A DNA stretch of 64,000 nt from CAWGJC01 sp965276665 (GTDB lineage: Bacteria; Pseudomonadota; Alphaproteobacteria; Acetobacterales; Acetobacteraceae), in NCBI GenBank assembly GCA_965276665.1, contig OZ255620.1:248001-312000 (forward strand), read 5' to 3'. Shown here in pieces: positions 41,925-51,255 of this stretch (its first letter is position 1; each line of letters starts with the position of its first letter). The translations under genes and the position numbers were made by a program. The notes beneath the pieces are model-generated. The model was not told the origin of the DNA. It made no database searches and saw only the letters and a program-made list of their open reading frames with translations.

Positions 41925-44393
41925 ATGCTCGACCTCCGCGAATACCGAGCCAAGCGCGTGCTGCTCGCCGACTACCTGCCATGGGCCGGGTTTGTCGGGT
42001 CCGGCATCGTGCTGAACAAGGACGGCGCCTTGCAGCGCACCGCACGGTTTCGCGGCCCTGACCTCGACAGCGCGACCGATGCCGAGCTGGTCGCGACCTG
42101 TGCGAGGGTGAACAACGCGCTGAAGCGCCTCGGCTCAGGCTGGGCATTGTTTGTTGAGGCCGCCCGGCGCGAGGCCGCCGGATACCCTCATGGTGACTTC
42201 CCCGACCCTGTCTCCGAACTCGTTGATCGCGAGCGCCGCTCGATGTTCGAGTCGGAAGTCGTCCAACACGCCCATTTCGAGAGCGTCTGCGGCTTAACGT
42301 TCGTCTATCTCGCGCCACCCGAAACGGCCGAACGCATGCAGGGTCTGCTTTACGATTCGTCAGGCGAGCGGCGCGCTATAGATTGGCGCGAACAGCTCGA
42401 TATCTTCCGGGCGGAAACCGATCGCGTGCTCGGTCTTCTCGAGGCGGTCATGCCCGAGATCGTCTGGCTCGATGACGCGGAGACCTTGGCCTATCTGCAC
42501 GGCTGCGTCTCCACCGAGCGCCAGCCGGTTGCCGTCCCGCCGGTGCCGTTCTTCATCGACGGGCTGGTCGCCGACATGCCGCTCATTCCCGGCATCGAGC
42601 CCATGCTCGGCCGCGCACATCTGCGCACGCTGACTCTTCGCGGATTTCCCGACCAGACCTGGCCCGGTCTGCTCGACGAACTCAATCGCCTCGACCTGGC
42701 CTATCGCTGGGTCGCGCGCTGGCTGCCGCTGGACAAGCCGCAGGCGCTCAAGGAGATCGAGAAGAAGCGGCGGCACTGGTGGGCCAAGCGCAAAGGCATC
42801 GGCGCGCTGCTGCGCGAGACGCTGTGGGGCAAGGAAAGCCCGCTCGTCGACAGCGACGCCGAGAATCAGGCGATGGACGCCGACGCAGCGCTCCAGGAGC
42901 TCGGCGCCGACCACGTGGCCTACGGCCAGTTTACCTGCACGATCACGCTTTGGGACGAGGACGAGGCTCGGATCGCCGACAAAATGAAGCTGGTCGGGCG
43001 CGTCTTGCGCGGTCGCGGCTTCGTCGTCGCCGAGGAAAGCCTGAATGCGGTCGAGGCGTGGCTGTCGAGCCTTCCCGGCCAGTGCTACGCCAATCTGCGC
43101 CAGCCACCGGTCAGCTCGCTCAATCTCGTCCACATGATGCCACTGTCCGCCATTTGGGCGGGACCAGAGAGCAATCCGCACCTGGACGGACCGCCGCTAT
43201 TGTTGGCACGCACAGCCGGCTCAACCCCGTTCCGTCTGGTGCTGCACCAGGGCGATGTCGGGCACACGCTGATTGTCGGCCCGACCGGTGCCGGTAAGTC
43301 GGTGCTGCTCAACGTCATCGACCTCCAGTTCCGCCGCTACCCCGGCGCGCTGATTTTTCGATTCGACAAGGGCCGCTCGGCGATGGCGACGACCCTCGGA
43401 CTGGGTGGCAGCTTCTTTGCGCTGGCCGCTGACGGCGGCATCGCCTTCCAGCCACTCGCCGGCATCGACGACCCCGGCGAGCGTGCCTGGGCGGCCGAGT
43501 GGCTGCACATGCTGCTCGCCCAGGAAGGCGTAGCGCCGACACCCGAGATCAAGGAGGCGGTGTGGTCGGCGCTCGGCTCGTTGGCCTCCGCCCCCCGGGA
43601 CGAGCGCAGCTTGAGCGGCCTTGCAGCGCTCATCCAGTCCGGCCGGCTCAAGGCGGCGCTCGAACCCTACACGTTGAAAGGCCCCTGGGGGCGGCTGCTC
43701 GACGCCGAACACGACGATCTCGATCAGGCATCCGTGCAGGGTTTCGAGATGGAGGAATTGTTGCCGCACACCAATGCCGCGCGGGCGGTGCTGACCTACC
43801 TGTTCCGGCGGATCGAGCGGCGGCTGACCGGGGCCCCCGCGCTGATCGGCCTGGACGAGGCGTGGGCGCTTCTTGATGACCCGGTGTTCGGCCCGAAAAT
43901 CCGCGAGTGGCTGAAGACGCTGCGCCGCAAGAACGCCAGCGTGATCTTCGCGACGCAGAGTCTCGCCGACATCACCGAAAGCCAGGTGGCACCCGCCATT
44001 CTGGAGAGCTGTCTGTCGCGCGTGTTCCTGCCGAATGCACGCGCGATCGAGCCGCAAAGCCGCACCGCCTATGAACGCCTGGGCCTCAACGATCGCCAGA
44101 TCGAGCTGGTCGCCCGGGCCTCGCCCAAGCGCGACTACTATTTCCAGTCGCCGCGCGGCAACCGGCTGTTCGAACTGGGCCTGGGCGACCTGACACTCGC
44201 CTTTGCCGGAGTGAGCCAGGCCGAAGAGCTGAAGCGAGTCGAGCGCGTGCTGGCCGCGTCCGGTTGCGACGGGTTCGCCGCCGCTTGGGCGCGCGAGTGC
44301 GGACTCGGCTGGGCTGCCGAACTCATGACCGATCGCCAGTTCGCTGTCAGCAACGAGCTCGCAAATTTTCCGTCCGAGGAGATTGCCCAATGA
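41925..44393 (+). CDS. trbE: Conjugal transfer ATPase TrbE (VirB4-type)
   Basis: This 822-residue protein begins MLDLREYRAKRVLLADYLPW. Walker A is LIVGPTGAGKSVLLNVIDL (about 445) and Walker B is GAPALIGLDEAWALLDDP (about 640); FATQSLADIT is the motif that follows. TrbE is the main VirB4 energiser of channel assembly at the inner membrane. It overlaps trbJ by four bases (ATGA). Confidence 0.96.
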   Translation: MLDLREYRAKRVLLADYLPWAGFVGSGIVLNKDGALQRTARFRGPDLDSATDAELVATCARVNNALKRLGSGWALFVEAARREAAGYPHGDFPDPVSELVDRERRSMFESEVVQHAHFESVCGLTFVYLAPPETAERMQGLLYDSSGERRAIDWREQLDIFRAETDRVLGLLEAVMPEIVWLDDAETLAYLHGCVSTERQPVAVPPVPFFIDGLVADMPLIPGIEPMLGRAHLRTLTLRGFPDQTWPGLLDELNRLDLAYRWVARWLPLDKPQALKEIEKKRRHWWAKRKGIGALLRETLWGKESPLVDSDAENQAMDADAALQELGADHVAYGQFTCTITLWDEDEARIADKMKLVGRVLRGRGFVVAEESLNAVEAWLSSLPGQCYANLRQPPVSSLNLVHMMPLSAIWAGPESNPHLDGPPLLLARTAGSTPFRLVLHQGDVGHTLIVGPTGAGKSVLLNVIDLQFRRYPGALIFRFDKGRSAMATTLGLGGSFFALAADGGIAFQPLAGIDDPGERAWAAEWLHMLLAQEGVAPTPEIKEAVWSALGSLASAPRDERSLSGLAALIQSGRLKAALEPYTLKGPWGRLLDAEHDDLDQASVQGFEMEELLPHTNAARAVLTYLFRRIERRLTGAPALIGLDEAWALLDDPVFGPKIREWLKTLRRKNASVIFATQSLADITESQVAPAILESCLSRVFLPNARAIEPQSRTAYERLGLNDRQIELVARASPKRDYYFQSPRGNRLFELGLGDLTLAFAGVSQAEELKRVERVLAASGCDGFAAAWARECGLGWAAELMTDRQFAVSNELANFPSEEIAQ

Positions 44394-45133
44394 CCAGGCG
44401 GCGTATGCTTGCGACCACGGTGGGGCTGACGGCTCTATTGCTGGCGAGCCCACCTGCCGACGCCCAATGGGCGGTGATCGACGTCACCAATCTGGCGCAG
44501 AACATCCTGACGGCAGCGCACACACTGGAGGAGGTGAACAACCAGATCACCCAGATCCAGCAGTTCGTGCAGATGCTGCAGAACCAGGCAAGGAATCTCA
44601 CGTCTCTGCCGTTCTCGATCCTGCAGAAGCTGCAAAACTCGATGGGGCAGATCAACAGCCTGATGGGGCAGGCGCAGAGCCTCGCCTACGACGTCAGCCG
44701 GCTGCAGCAGCAGTTCCAGTTGCTCTATCCAAACTACAACGGGACCGTGACCCAAGCCGGTCTGCTCGCCGATGCGCGCTCCCGATGGACGGCATCGGTC
44801 AACACCTTCCAGCACACGATGACGGTGCAGAGCCAGATCGTCGCCGCGATCCCCACCGATCAGGCACAGCTCTCGGCGCTGGTTACGCAGAGTCAGGGCG
44901 CCGTCGGATCGTTACAGGCGATCCAATCGACGAATCAGCTCCTGGCACTCCAGTCCCGCCAGCTTTCGGCGACGCAGGACTTGCTCGCCGCCAACGCTCG
45001 ATCTCAGGCCGCGGAATCCATGCGTCATGCTGAGGTCGAGGAGGCCGCGCGGGCCGAGTGGATCCGCTTCTGGGGCAATGGGACGAGCTATACTCCGACA
45101 CAGGTCAACGTGTTCGGAGGATCGCCCCCATGA
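44390..45133 (+). CDS. trbJ: Conjugal transfer protein TrbJ (VirB5-type)
   Basis: The 247-residue protein has a signal peptide (TTVGLTALLLASPPADAQWAV). Long Gln/Asn-rich helices follow, with TLEEVNNQITQIQQFVQML and QQQFQLLYPNYNGTV. VirB5-like TrbJ lies in the periplasm and at the pilus tip. It overlaps trbE and trbK by four bases each. Confidence 0.93.
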   Translation: MTRRRMLATTVGLTALLLASPPADAQWAVIDVTNLAQNILTAAHTLEEVNNQITQIQQFVQMLQNQARNLTSLPFSILQKLQNSMGQINSLMGQAQSLAYDVSRLQQQFQLLYPNYNGTVTQAGLLADARSRWTASVNTFQHTMTVQSQIVAAIPTDQAQLSALVTQSQGAVGSLQAIQSTNQLLALQSRQLSATQDLLAANARSQAAESMRHAEVEEAARAEWIRFWGNGTSYTPTQVNVFGGSPP

Positions 45134-45432
45134 AAGCACATCTCATCGCCGCCGCCGCGCTCTTTGCCAGCGCGCCGGTTGCCGCGTTCGCACAGACCGT
45201 CGATCAGCTCGTGGCGGATCACGCGCTGCTTAACGCCGAACTCGATCGTTGCAAGCAGCTCGGCATGGCGTCGGTCGATGACCCGCGATGCAAGACTGCG
45301 CGTGCTGCCGAGAACAAGCGGTTCTTTGGGAATGGAACGACATACACGCCGAGTGCGCCGAGCGTGTACCCCGACGTGAAGATCCCTGATTTGAAAACAC
45401 CCGCGCAACAGGGCGGTCCACCGCATGGGTAA
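45130..45432 (+). CDS. trbK: TrbK-alt-like putative entry exclusion protein
   Basis: The 100-residue protein has a signal peptide (MKAHLIAAAALFASAPVAAFAQ) and a short mature part with LNAELDRCKQLGMASVDDPRCKTARAAENKRFFG, two Cys and the DPRCKTA motif of the TrbK-alt family. By position and family it should block redundant uptake of the same element. It overlaps trbJ and trbL. Evidence for exclusion is from the family only. Confidence 0.8.
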   Translation: MKAHLIAAAALFASAPVAAFAQTVDQLVADHALLNAELDRCKQLGMASVDDPRCKTARAAENKRFFGNGTTYTPSAPSVYPDVKIPDLKTPAQQGGPPHG

Positions 45433-46738
45433 CAACACGGCCGTCATCGACCAATTTCTCGACATTTTCAGCCGTTACATTGATAGCGGCTTCGGCCTTA
45501 TTGCCGGCGATGTTGGATTTCTGGTCAAAATCCTCATTGGGATCGATGCCACTCTGGCTGCGCTGGCGTGGGCGGCTGGCGAGGACGAGGTCATTCAGGC
45601 CTTCGCGAAAAAGGTCCTCTACGTCGGTCTCTTTGCCTTTCTGCTCAACAACTGGAACCGACTTGCCGGCATCATATTCGGCAGCTTCGCGGCGCTCGGC
45701 CTCAAGGCAACCGGCGCTGCCCTCTCCTATCAAGATTTCCTGCGTCCGGGAAAACTCGCCCAGGCCGGCGTTCAGGGCGCCAACGTTCTGCTCTCGCAAA
45801 TCCAGCGTTTGTCCGGTTTCCCCGAAGTCTTCTGGCATCTCTCCGAGATCATGCTGGTGGCACTGTCGTGGGTCGTGACCCTGGTGGCGTTTTTCGTGCT
45901 CGCCATCATGCTCTTCCTCGCGGTCATCGAGTTCAAGCTGACGACGTTGAAGGGTTTCATCCTTGTGCCCTTCGCGCTCTGGCGTGGCACTTCCTTCATC
46001 GCTGAGCCGGTGCTGGGCCAGGTCGTCACGTCAGGTGTGCGCATCCTCGTCTTCGCCGTCGTGACCGGGATCGGCACGCAGATCTTCGGCCAGATCCTGC
46101 CCAGCGACCCTGCGGCGGAGCTCAGCCTCCAGGACGCGCTCACCGTCCTGCTCGCCTCGATGACAGTTGGTGGCTTGGCGCTCTACGCCCCGAAGATCGC
46201 CTCCGGCATCGTGTCCGGGGCACCCCAACTGGGACTCGGCGCCGCCGCAGCGCCGGCCGGGATCGTCGCCGGCACCGTGATGCTCGGTGGCATGGGCGCC
46301 GCGGCGGCCGCACGCGGAGCCGGTGGCGCGGTCGCTTCGGCGGCGACCCTCGCTGGCGGGGCTCGCACTGCCTACGCGCTCGGCAGCGCCACTACCGGTG
46401 GCGAGGGCATTGCCGGCGTCGCCGGCGGCATCGGAGGCGTGGCCCGTGGGGGCGCCTCCGCCGCCGCATCGGCCGTTCGCTCCGTCGGAGAACGGGTCGT
46501 CGACGGGTTCAGCAGCCGTTTCGCCGCCGGCGAACGAGCCGGCTGGGAGGCAACTGGTGGCGAGCCGCTTGGCGAGACCGGTGGAGCCCCCGGCGCACCA
46601 TCCGCTGCCGACCGGGCGCCAGGCTGGGCCCGGCAGATGCGCGGCGAGCAGCTTGCCCGCCAAGCCCAACACCTGGCCCGAGACGGGGAGGGCGGCGGCG
46701 CCGGCATGAAACCGAACCTGCGGAGGAATGACGAATGA
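45425..46738 (+). CDS. trbL: Conjugal transfer protein TrbL (VirB6-type)
   Basis: The 437-residue protein starts MGNNTAVIDQFLDIFSRYIDSGF and has about six membrane helices between residues 30 and 275, including VLYVGLFAFLLNNWNRLAGIIF. The C-terminal 160 residues are Gly/Ala-rich and disordered-looking. VirB6-type proteins form the inner-membrane pore. It overlaps trbK at the start and trbF at the end. Confidence 0.93.
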   Translation: MGNNTAVIDQFLDIFSRYIDSGFGLIAGDVGFLVKILIGIDATLAALAWAAGEDEVIQAFAKKVLYVGLFAFLLNNWNRLAGIIFGSFAALGLKATGAALSYQDFLRPGKLAQAGVQGANVLLSQIQRLSGFPEVFWHLSEIMLVALSWVVTLVAFFVLAIMLFLAVIEFKLTTLKGFILVPFALWRGTSFIAEPVLGQVVTSGVRILVFAVVTGIGTQIFGQILPSDPAAELSLQDALTVLLASMTVGGLALYAPKIASGIVSGAPQLGLGAAAAPAGIVAGTVMLGGMGAAAAARGAGGAVASAATLAGGARTAYALGSATTGGEGIAGVAGGIGGVARGGASAAASAVRSVGERVVDGFSSRFAAGERAGWEATGGEPLGETGGAPGAPSAADRAPGWARQMRGEQLARQAQHLARDGEGGGAGMKPNLRRNDE

Positions 46739-47424
46739 CCTGGCGACGCGCCTCCATGCGCTTCGGTGACACGCGCGCTCCGGCGACGCCCTACCAGCGC
46801 GCCGAACAGCTCTGGGACGAGCGCATCGGCTCGGCCCGTGTCCAGGCCGCCAACTGGCGCCTGATGGCATTCGGCGCGCTGGCGCTTGCCGCAGTCGTTA
46901 CTGGAGACGATATCCGTGCGCGGTCGCGCTCCACCGTGACGCCCTATGTCGTCGAGGTCGATCACACTGGTGCCGTCCAGGCGGTCGGGCCGGCCATCGC
47001 CGACTACGAGCCGTCGGACGCGCAGCTCGCCTTCTTCCTGGCGCGTTTCGTCCAGAACGTTCGCGCCCTCTCCGTCGATCCGGTCGTGGTAAGGCAGGCG
47101 TGGCTCGACGCTTACGACGCCATCACCAGCCACGCCAAGCCGGTGCTCGACGCCTACGCTCAGGGTGCCGATCCCTTCGGTCATATCGGGCGCCGTGCCG
47201 TGACGGTCGATGTCACCAGCGTCGTGCGCGCCTCGGATCGCTCGTTCCGCATCGCCTGGATCGAGCATCCCTTCGAGGAGGGAGCTGCGCTGCCAACGCA
47301 GCGCTGGTCGGCGATCCTGACCGTCATCGTGCAGACGCCCCGCACCGAGAACCGCCTGCGCAAGAACCCGCTCGGCATCTTCATCGACGCCATCGCCTGG
47401 AGCCAGGAGCTAGCCACACCATGA
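46735..47424 (+). CDS. trbF: Conjugal transfer protein TrbF (VirB8-type)
   Basis: The 229-residue protein reads TRAPATPYQRAEQLWDERIGSARVQAANWRLMA-like sequence at the start, one membrane helix (about 42-58) and a periplasmic VirB8 domain. The latter includes TPYVVEVDHTGAVQAVGPA and RWSAILTVIVQTPRTENRLRKNPLGIF. It is an assembly scaffold. ATGA overlaps occur on both sides. Confidence 0.94.
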   Translation: MTWRRASMRFGDTRAPATPYQRAEQLWDERIGSARVQAANWRLMAFGALALAAVVTGDDIRARSRSTVTPYVVEVDHTGAVQAVGPAIADYEPSDAQLAFFLARFVQNVRALSVDPVVVRQAWLDAYDAITSHAKPVLDAYAQGADPFGHIGRRAVTVDVTSVVRASDRSFRIAWIEHPFEEGAALPTQRWSAILTVIVQTPRTENRLRKNPLGIFIDAIAWSQELATP

Positions 47425-48404
47425 CACGCTCGCTCGTTCTCGCGGTAGCTGCCGCGATCCCGCTCGCCGCCTGCGCCTCGCACCCGCCGCGGATCAGCTA
47501 CGACGATCCTGCCGCCGCGCACCCGGCAACGCTCCAATCGGAGCCGCCGAAGCCAGTCGAGATCGTGACCTTGCCCGAGCCGCTGCCGTTGCCGGGCCAG
47601 CTCAAGCCGATCCGCGGTCGCAACCAGGCGCGTCGCGGGCCCGAGCCGGGCAATCCCGAACGGCGCGTGCAGCTCGCCAATGCCGCCGCGGCGATGAACC
47701 CGACGCGAGATGGCTACGTCAATGCCATCCAGGTCTATCCCTACACCGACGGCGCGCTCTACCAGCTCTACGTCACGCCGTTGCACGTCACCGACATCGC
47801 GCTCGAGCCTGGCGAGGAACTGAAATCCGTCGCCGCCGGCGACACGACGCAGTGGAAGATCGGCGACACAGCAAGCGGCACAGCCCAAGGTCCGCAGGCG
47901 CATGTGCTGATCAAGCCAGTCTCGGCCGATTTGCCGATGAACAACATCGTCATTCTGACCGATCGGCGTAGCTACCATCTCGAGGCGCACCCAACCAAGG
48001 ACACTTATATGGCAGCGGTGTCCTGGCGCTACCCGCAGGACGAGTTCTTGGCACTCCGCAAGCGGAACGAGGATGCGATCACGCGGGCAGGTGCAACGGT
48101 GGACAGCGGAGTCGATCTCGCGACGCTGCGGTTCCGCTACCGGATCAGCGGCGACTCCCCGCCGTGGCGGCCAGTCCAGGTTTTTGACGACACCCACAAG
48201 GTATACATTCAATTCCCGCCCGGTATCGCCCAAGGCGATACGCCGCCATTGTTCATCACCAGCCCGACCGGTGAGGCCGAGCTGGTGAATTACCGTGTGA
48301 AGGGCTCGACTTACGTCGTTGATCGCCTCTTCGCCGCGGCGGAACTGCGCCTTGGCGGCGACTCGCAGCAGGTCGTGCGCATCACGCGCACCGATGGACG
48401 ATGA
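47421..48404 (+). CDS. trbG: Conjugal transfer protein TrbG (VirB9-type)
   Basis: The 327-residue protein has a lipoprotein-like signal (VLAVAAAIPLAACAS, Cys about residue 19) and a proline-rich stretch. The VirB9 fold follows: YVNAIQVYPYTDGALYQLYVTP, TTQWKIGDT and the C-terminal FDDTHKVYIQFPPGI. It forms the outer-membrane core complex with TrbI. It overlaps trbF and trbI by four bases. Confidence 0.94.
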   Translation: MTRSLVLAVAAAIPLAACASHPPRISYDDPAAAHPATLQSEPPKPVEIVTLPEPLPLPGQLKPIRGRNQARRGPEPGNPERRVQLANAAAAMNPTRDGYVNAIQVYPYTDGALYQLYVTPLHVTDIALEPGEELKSVAAGDTTQWKIGDTASGTAQGPQAHVLIKPVSADLPMNNIVILTDRRSYHLEAHPTKDTYMAAVSWRYPQDEFLALRKRNEDAITRAGATVDSGVDLATLRFRYRISGDSPPWRPVQVFDDTHKVYIQFPPGIAQGDTPPLFITSPTGEAELVNYRVKGSTYVVDRLFAAAELRLGGDSQQVVRITRTDGR

Positions 48405-49621
48405 GCGATACGCCGAACGCTCCACCGCCGCGCAAGCAGCCGCCCCCTCCTGAGCTGAGCATCGGGGCGCGTCCCCGGCCGGTAACGCGACTGTCGCGCC
48501 GGGCGCTCGTCGCTGGCAGCGCCCTTGGCACGGCATTCGTATTCGCGGCGCTTTGGTATGCACTCGGACTTCACTCGCTTCGCCTTTCGGGCGGACCGGA
48601 ACTCTACAACACCGATGCCAAGCCGACAGACGCGATCGCCAACATGCGCGGAACGTATGCCGACCTGACCCGCCCGAAGCCGCAGCCGGCGCCTCCTGTG
48701 CCTCAGCTCGGACCGCCACTGCCCGGTGATTTGGGACGTCCGGCGATAGCGCAAGGCGGAGTGGCCCCCGATCCGGATGCCGAGCGACGGCGGCGCGAGC
48801 GCGAGCAGGCCGCCGGTTCGGCCGTCATGTTCACCGTGGCGACACGACCCAGCTTTGGGACGCCGGCTCCCGCAACAGCAGTGCCAGATGGTTCTCAGGC
48901 ATCCCGGAGCGGCCCCGACCAACCGCCCATCCCTGGTGACGATCTGACCGTGCAGAATGGGCAGTCCCGCAAGGAGGCGTTCGTCAACGGCCGAGTGGAC
49001 CAGGCGGTCTACTCGCCGCAGCATTTACAGACCCCCAGGAGCCCGTATCAGCTGATGGCGGGGACAGTGATCGCCGCCGCGCTCGTGACCGGGATCGATT
49101 CCGATCTACCTGGTCAGGTCGTGGCCCAGGTCAGTGAGGATACCTACGACAGCGTCGCGGGTCGATACCTGCTGGTGCCGCAGGGAACCCGGCTGATCGG
49201 CAAGTACGACAGCCAGGTCGCCTACGGTCAGGAGCGTGTGCTGCTGATTTGGACGCGGCTAGTCATGCCGGACGGCAGTTCCATCGTGCTCGACAACCTC
49301 CCCGCAGCCGATACTCAAGGTTATGCCGGGCTTGAGGACGGCGTTGATTATCATACCTGGCGCCTGCTTAAGGGCATCGCGCTCTCGACCCTGCTCGGTG
49401 TCGGCAGCGAGCTAGCGACCAACGGCAGCACGCAGAGCAGCGGCCAAGGCAACATTACGATCGCACTGCGCCAGAGCGGCGACAATTCGGCCAACCAGGC
49501 CGGCCAGCGGATCGTCTCGAAGGACCTATCGATCCAACCCACTCTTACTATTCGTCCCGGCTTTCCGGTCCGCGTGCTGGTCAACCGCGACATCGTGCTC
49601 CGGCCGTACCAGGGAAGGTGA
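48401..49621 (+). CDS. trbI: Conjugal transfer protein TrbI (VirB10-type)
   Basis: The 406-residue protein has a cytoplasmic proline-rich start, a membrane helix (about 35-60), a proline-rich spacer and a C-terminal VirB10 domain (about 190-405). The latter reads YQLMAGTVIAAALVTGIDSDLPGQVVAQV and later GFPVRVLVNRDIVLRPY. It spans both membranes and senses ATPase activity. It is the last of the overlapping trb genes. Confidence 0.95.
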   Translation: MSDTPNAPPPRKQPPPPELSIGARPRPVTRLSRRALVAGSALGTAFVFAALWYALGLHSLRLSGGPELYNTDAKPTDAIANMRGTYADLTRPKPQPAPPVPQLGPPLPGDLGRPAIAQGGVAPDPDAERRRREREQAAGSAVMFTVATRPSFGTPAPATAVPDGSQASRSGPDQPPIPGDDLTVQNGQSRKEAFVNGRVDQAVYSPQHLQTPRSPYQLMAGTVIAAALVTGIDSDLPGQVVAQVSEDTYDSVAGRYLLVPQGTRLIGKYDSQVAYGQERVLLIWTRLVMPDGSSIVLDNLPAADTQGYAGLEDGVDYHTWRLLKGIALSTLLGVGSELATNGSTQSSGQGNITIALRQSGDNSANQAGQRIVSKDLSIQPTLTIRPGFPVRVLVNRDIVLRPYQGR

Positions 49622-49624
49622 AGC

Positions 49625-49852
49625 ATGCCGAAACTGAAACTCAGCCCGCTGCCCGACGACAAGCCGGTCAAGGTGACGGTGACGCTCTCGGCCGAGCTCG
49701 CTGGGCTGATCGCGTCGTACGGTGCGGCTGTGGGCTCAGCCGGCGGAAAGGCTCCAAGCATTGAACGCCTGATACCGCCCATCATCGAGCGGTTCATCCG
49801 CGGCGACCGCGCCTTTATGCGTGGCCGGTCTCGGTCGTCCGAGTCGAACTGA
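49625..49852 (+). CDS. DUF2274 family protein
   Basis: The 75-residue protein starts MPKLKLSPLPDDKPVKVTVTLSAELAGLIASYGAAV and contains APSIERLIPPIIERFIRGDRAF, the DUF2274 pattern, with an RHH-like appearance. It almost always closes the trb operon in this ICE type. Its function is unknown. The last 38 bp overlap the convergent LysR gene. Confidence 0.88.
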   Translation: MPKLKLSPLPDDKPVKVTVTLSAELAGLIASYGAAVGSAGGKAPSIERLIPPIIERFIRGDRAFMRGRSRSSESN

Positions 49853-50762
49853 TGACGGTGGGGTCTGATGTCGACCCGTTCAGCCCGAGAGAGACAGCAG
49901 TGACTTTTGCAGATCGTAGGAAGCTCAGCACGAGACCTGAACCTTCGTCGAGGCGCCAGATTGCGGAGATGGTGATAGCCGGGGTGCTCAGCGGCCGAAC
50001 CGCAATGCCAGGAACTGAAATTGCAGAGAACGAGTCTGGAACGACCACTGCGCCCAATCCCGCGAACGCGAGAACGAATCCCGACGCTCGGCATCCCATC
50101 TGGTTCCCACGGTATGTTTCCGCCAAACGGCTGCTTCTGCCAAGTTGCGTGTGCCGGCCGATCGGCCCGACGTCTCCCACAATGGTGAGATTCGACGAGG
50201 TAAGGTCGTCGATGGTGACCTGCTCCTGGCTCGCCAGCACATGATCTTCGGGAAGGAACACGAGGCGCCCCTCCGACCAGAGGGGTTCAGAACCCAAGCC
50301 ATTTGCCGCACATGGTTGAGCGACAAGTCCGACGTCGAGGTGATTGTCACGGAGAGCACGAACTTGGTCGTCGTTCCGCATCTCGCGGCACAAAAGGCCG
50401 ACGTTAGGAAGGGTGCGTCGACACTCCCGGAGTACGTGCCCAAATGCCATTGCCAGGGCAGGTTCGCAGACACCGATTCGCAATGTGCCAACGCTACCGC
50501 TCGCGACCGAGCGCGACGTCAGGATCGCGTCGTCCAGGATGCGCAAGGAGCGGCTCACTTCAGCGACAAATTTCTCGCCTGCCTGGGTGATGCCCACAAG
50601 TCGATGCTCATGTCGAAGGAGTACCTCGAAGCCGAGTTCATTTTCCAGCGCCGTGATCTGCTTCGTCAAACCGGATTGTGTAATGTTCAGGCGCTCCGCG
50701 GCACGGTGAAGATTCAGTTCCTCGACCGCGATCAGCAAGTTGCGAATCTGCGAGATCTCCAC
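49815..50762 (-). CDS. LysR family transcriptional regulator
   Basis: The 315-residue protein has an N-terminal winged HTH (ISQIRNLLIAVEELNLHRAAERLNITQSGLTKQITALENELGFEVL) and a LysR substrate domain (SVGTLRIGVCEPALAMAFG onward). LysR genes follow DUF2274 convergently in this ICE family. A decayed SDR gene on the same strand lies upstream. The inducer is unknown. Confidence 0.92.
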   Translation of the reverse strand: MEISQIRNLLIAVEELNLHRAAERLNITQSGLTKQITALENELGFEVLLRHEHRLVGITQAGEKFVAEVSRSLRILDDAILTSRSVASGSVGTLRIGVCEPALAMAFGHVLRECRRTLPNVGLLCREMRNDDQVRALRDNHLDVGLVAQPCAANGLGSEPLWSEGRLVFLPEDHVLASQEQVTIDDLTSSNLTIVGDVGPIGRHTQLGRSSRLAETYRGNQMGCRASGFVLAFAGLGAVVVPDSFSAISVPGIAVRPLSTPAITISAIWRLDEGSGLVLSFLRSAKVTAVSLGLNGSTSDPTVISSTRTTETGHA

Positions 50763-50929
50763 GATACCCTCCTTCCGTCTTGTAACGCTGTCCTGTGGGC
50801 GCCCGGGCCGTAAAAAGCGCAGTTACCTGCAGGACGTGCCCGCGTTATTCACCCGTCTGACACCTATTGCGGGAGCGTTGCGGACGGCCGGACGGCTTCC
50901 GCCATGACATCAGAAAGCGAGCCCGCGCT

Positions 50930-51210
50930 CAGTGCGCGATTGCGTGAGAGTATCGCGGCGACCTGCCTGCTCACCTCGGGATTATTAAGTGCCATGTCGC
51001 CACTAAATTTGGTGGCGATGGCGCCGAGCGTGACGACGTTGGCGGAGATGGCACGGTCCGCGTTCCTTGGCCTTGAACCGCGTCAGCATTTCGACCGCCC
51101 TTCACCGCGCGATAGGCGGTGCTGCCGGGATAGCGAGGCCTGCCAGCGCCGACGAGAGGTTCACGATCCGGCCGCGGGGGCTTTCCTTTTCTAAAAGGCT
51201 GAAATCGACA
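50930..51210 (-). pseudogene. Remnant of an SDR oxidoreductase gene
   Basis: On the minus strand, fragments in three frames together read GRIVNLSSALAGLA, YPGSTAYRAVKG (with the catalytic Tyr and Lys), VEMLTRFKAKERGP, and ISANVVTLGAIATKFSGDMALNNPEV. These are consecutive pieces of the C-terminal half of a short-chain dehydrogenase. At least two frameshifts separate them, and the N-terminal half is absent. This explains most of the 490-bp gap between LysR and the kinase. Confidence 0.75.
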
Positions 51211-51255
51211 ACACTCTGATCGACTTGGCCCACAGCCCTGTTTCGCTACCGCAGC

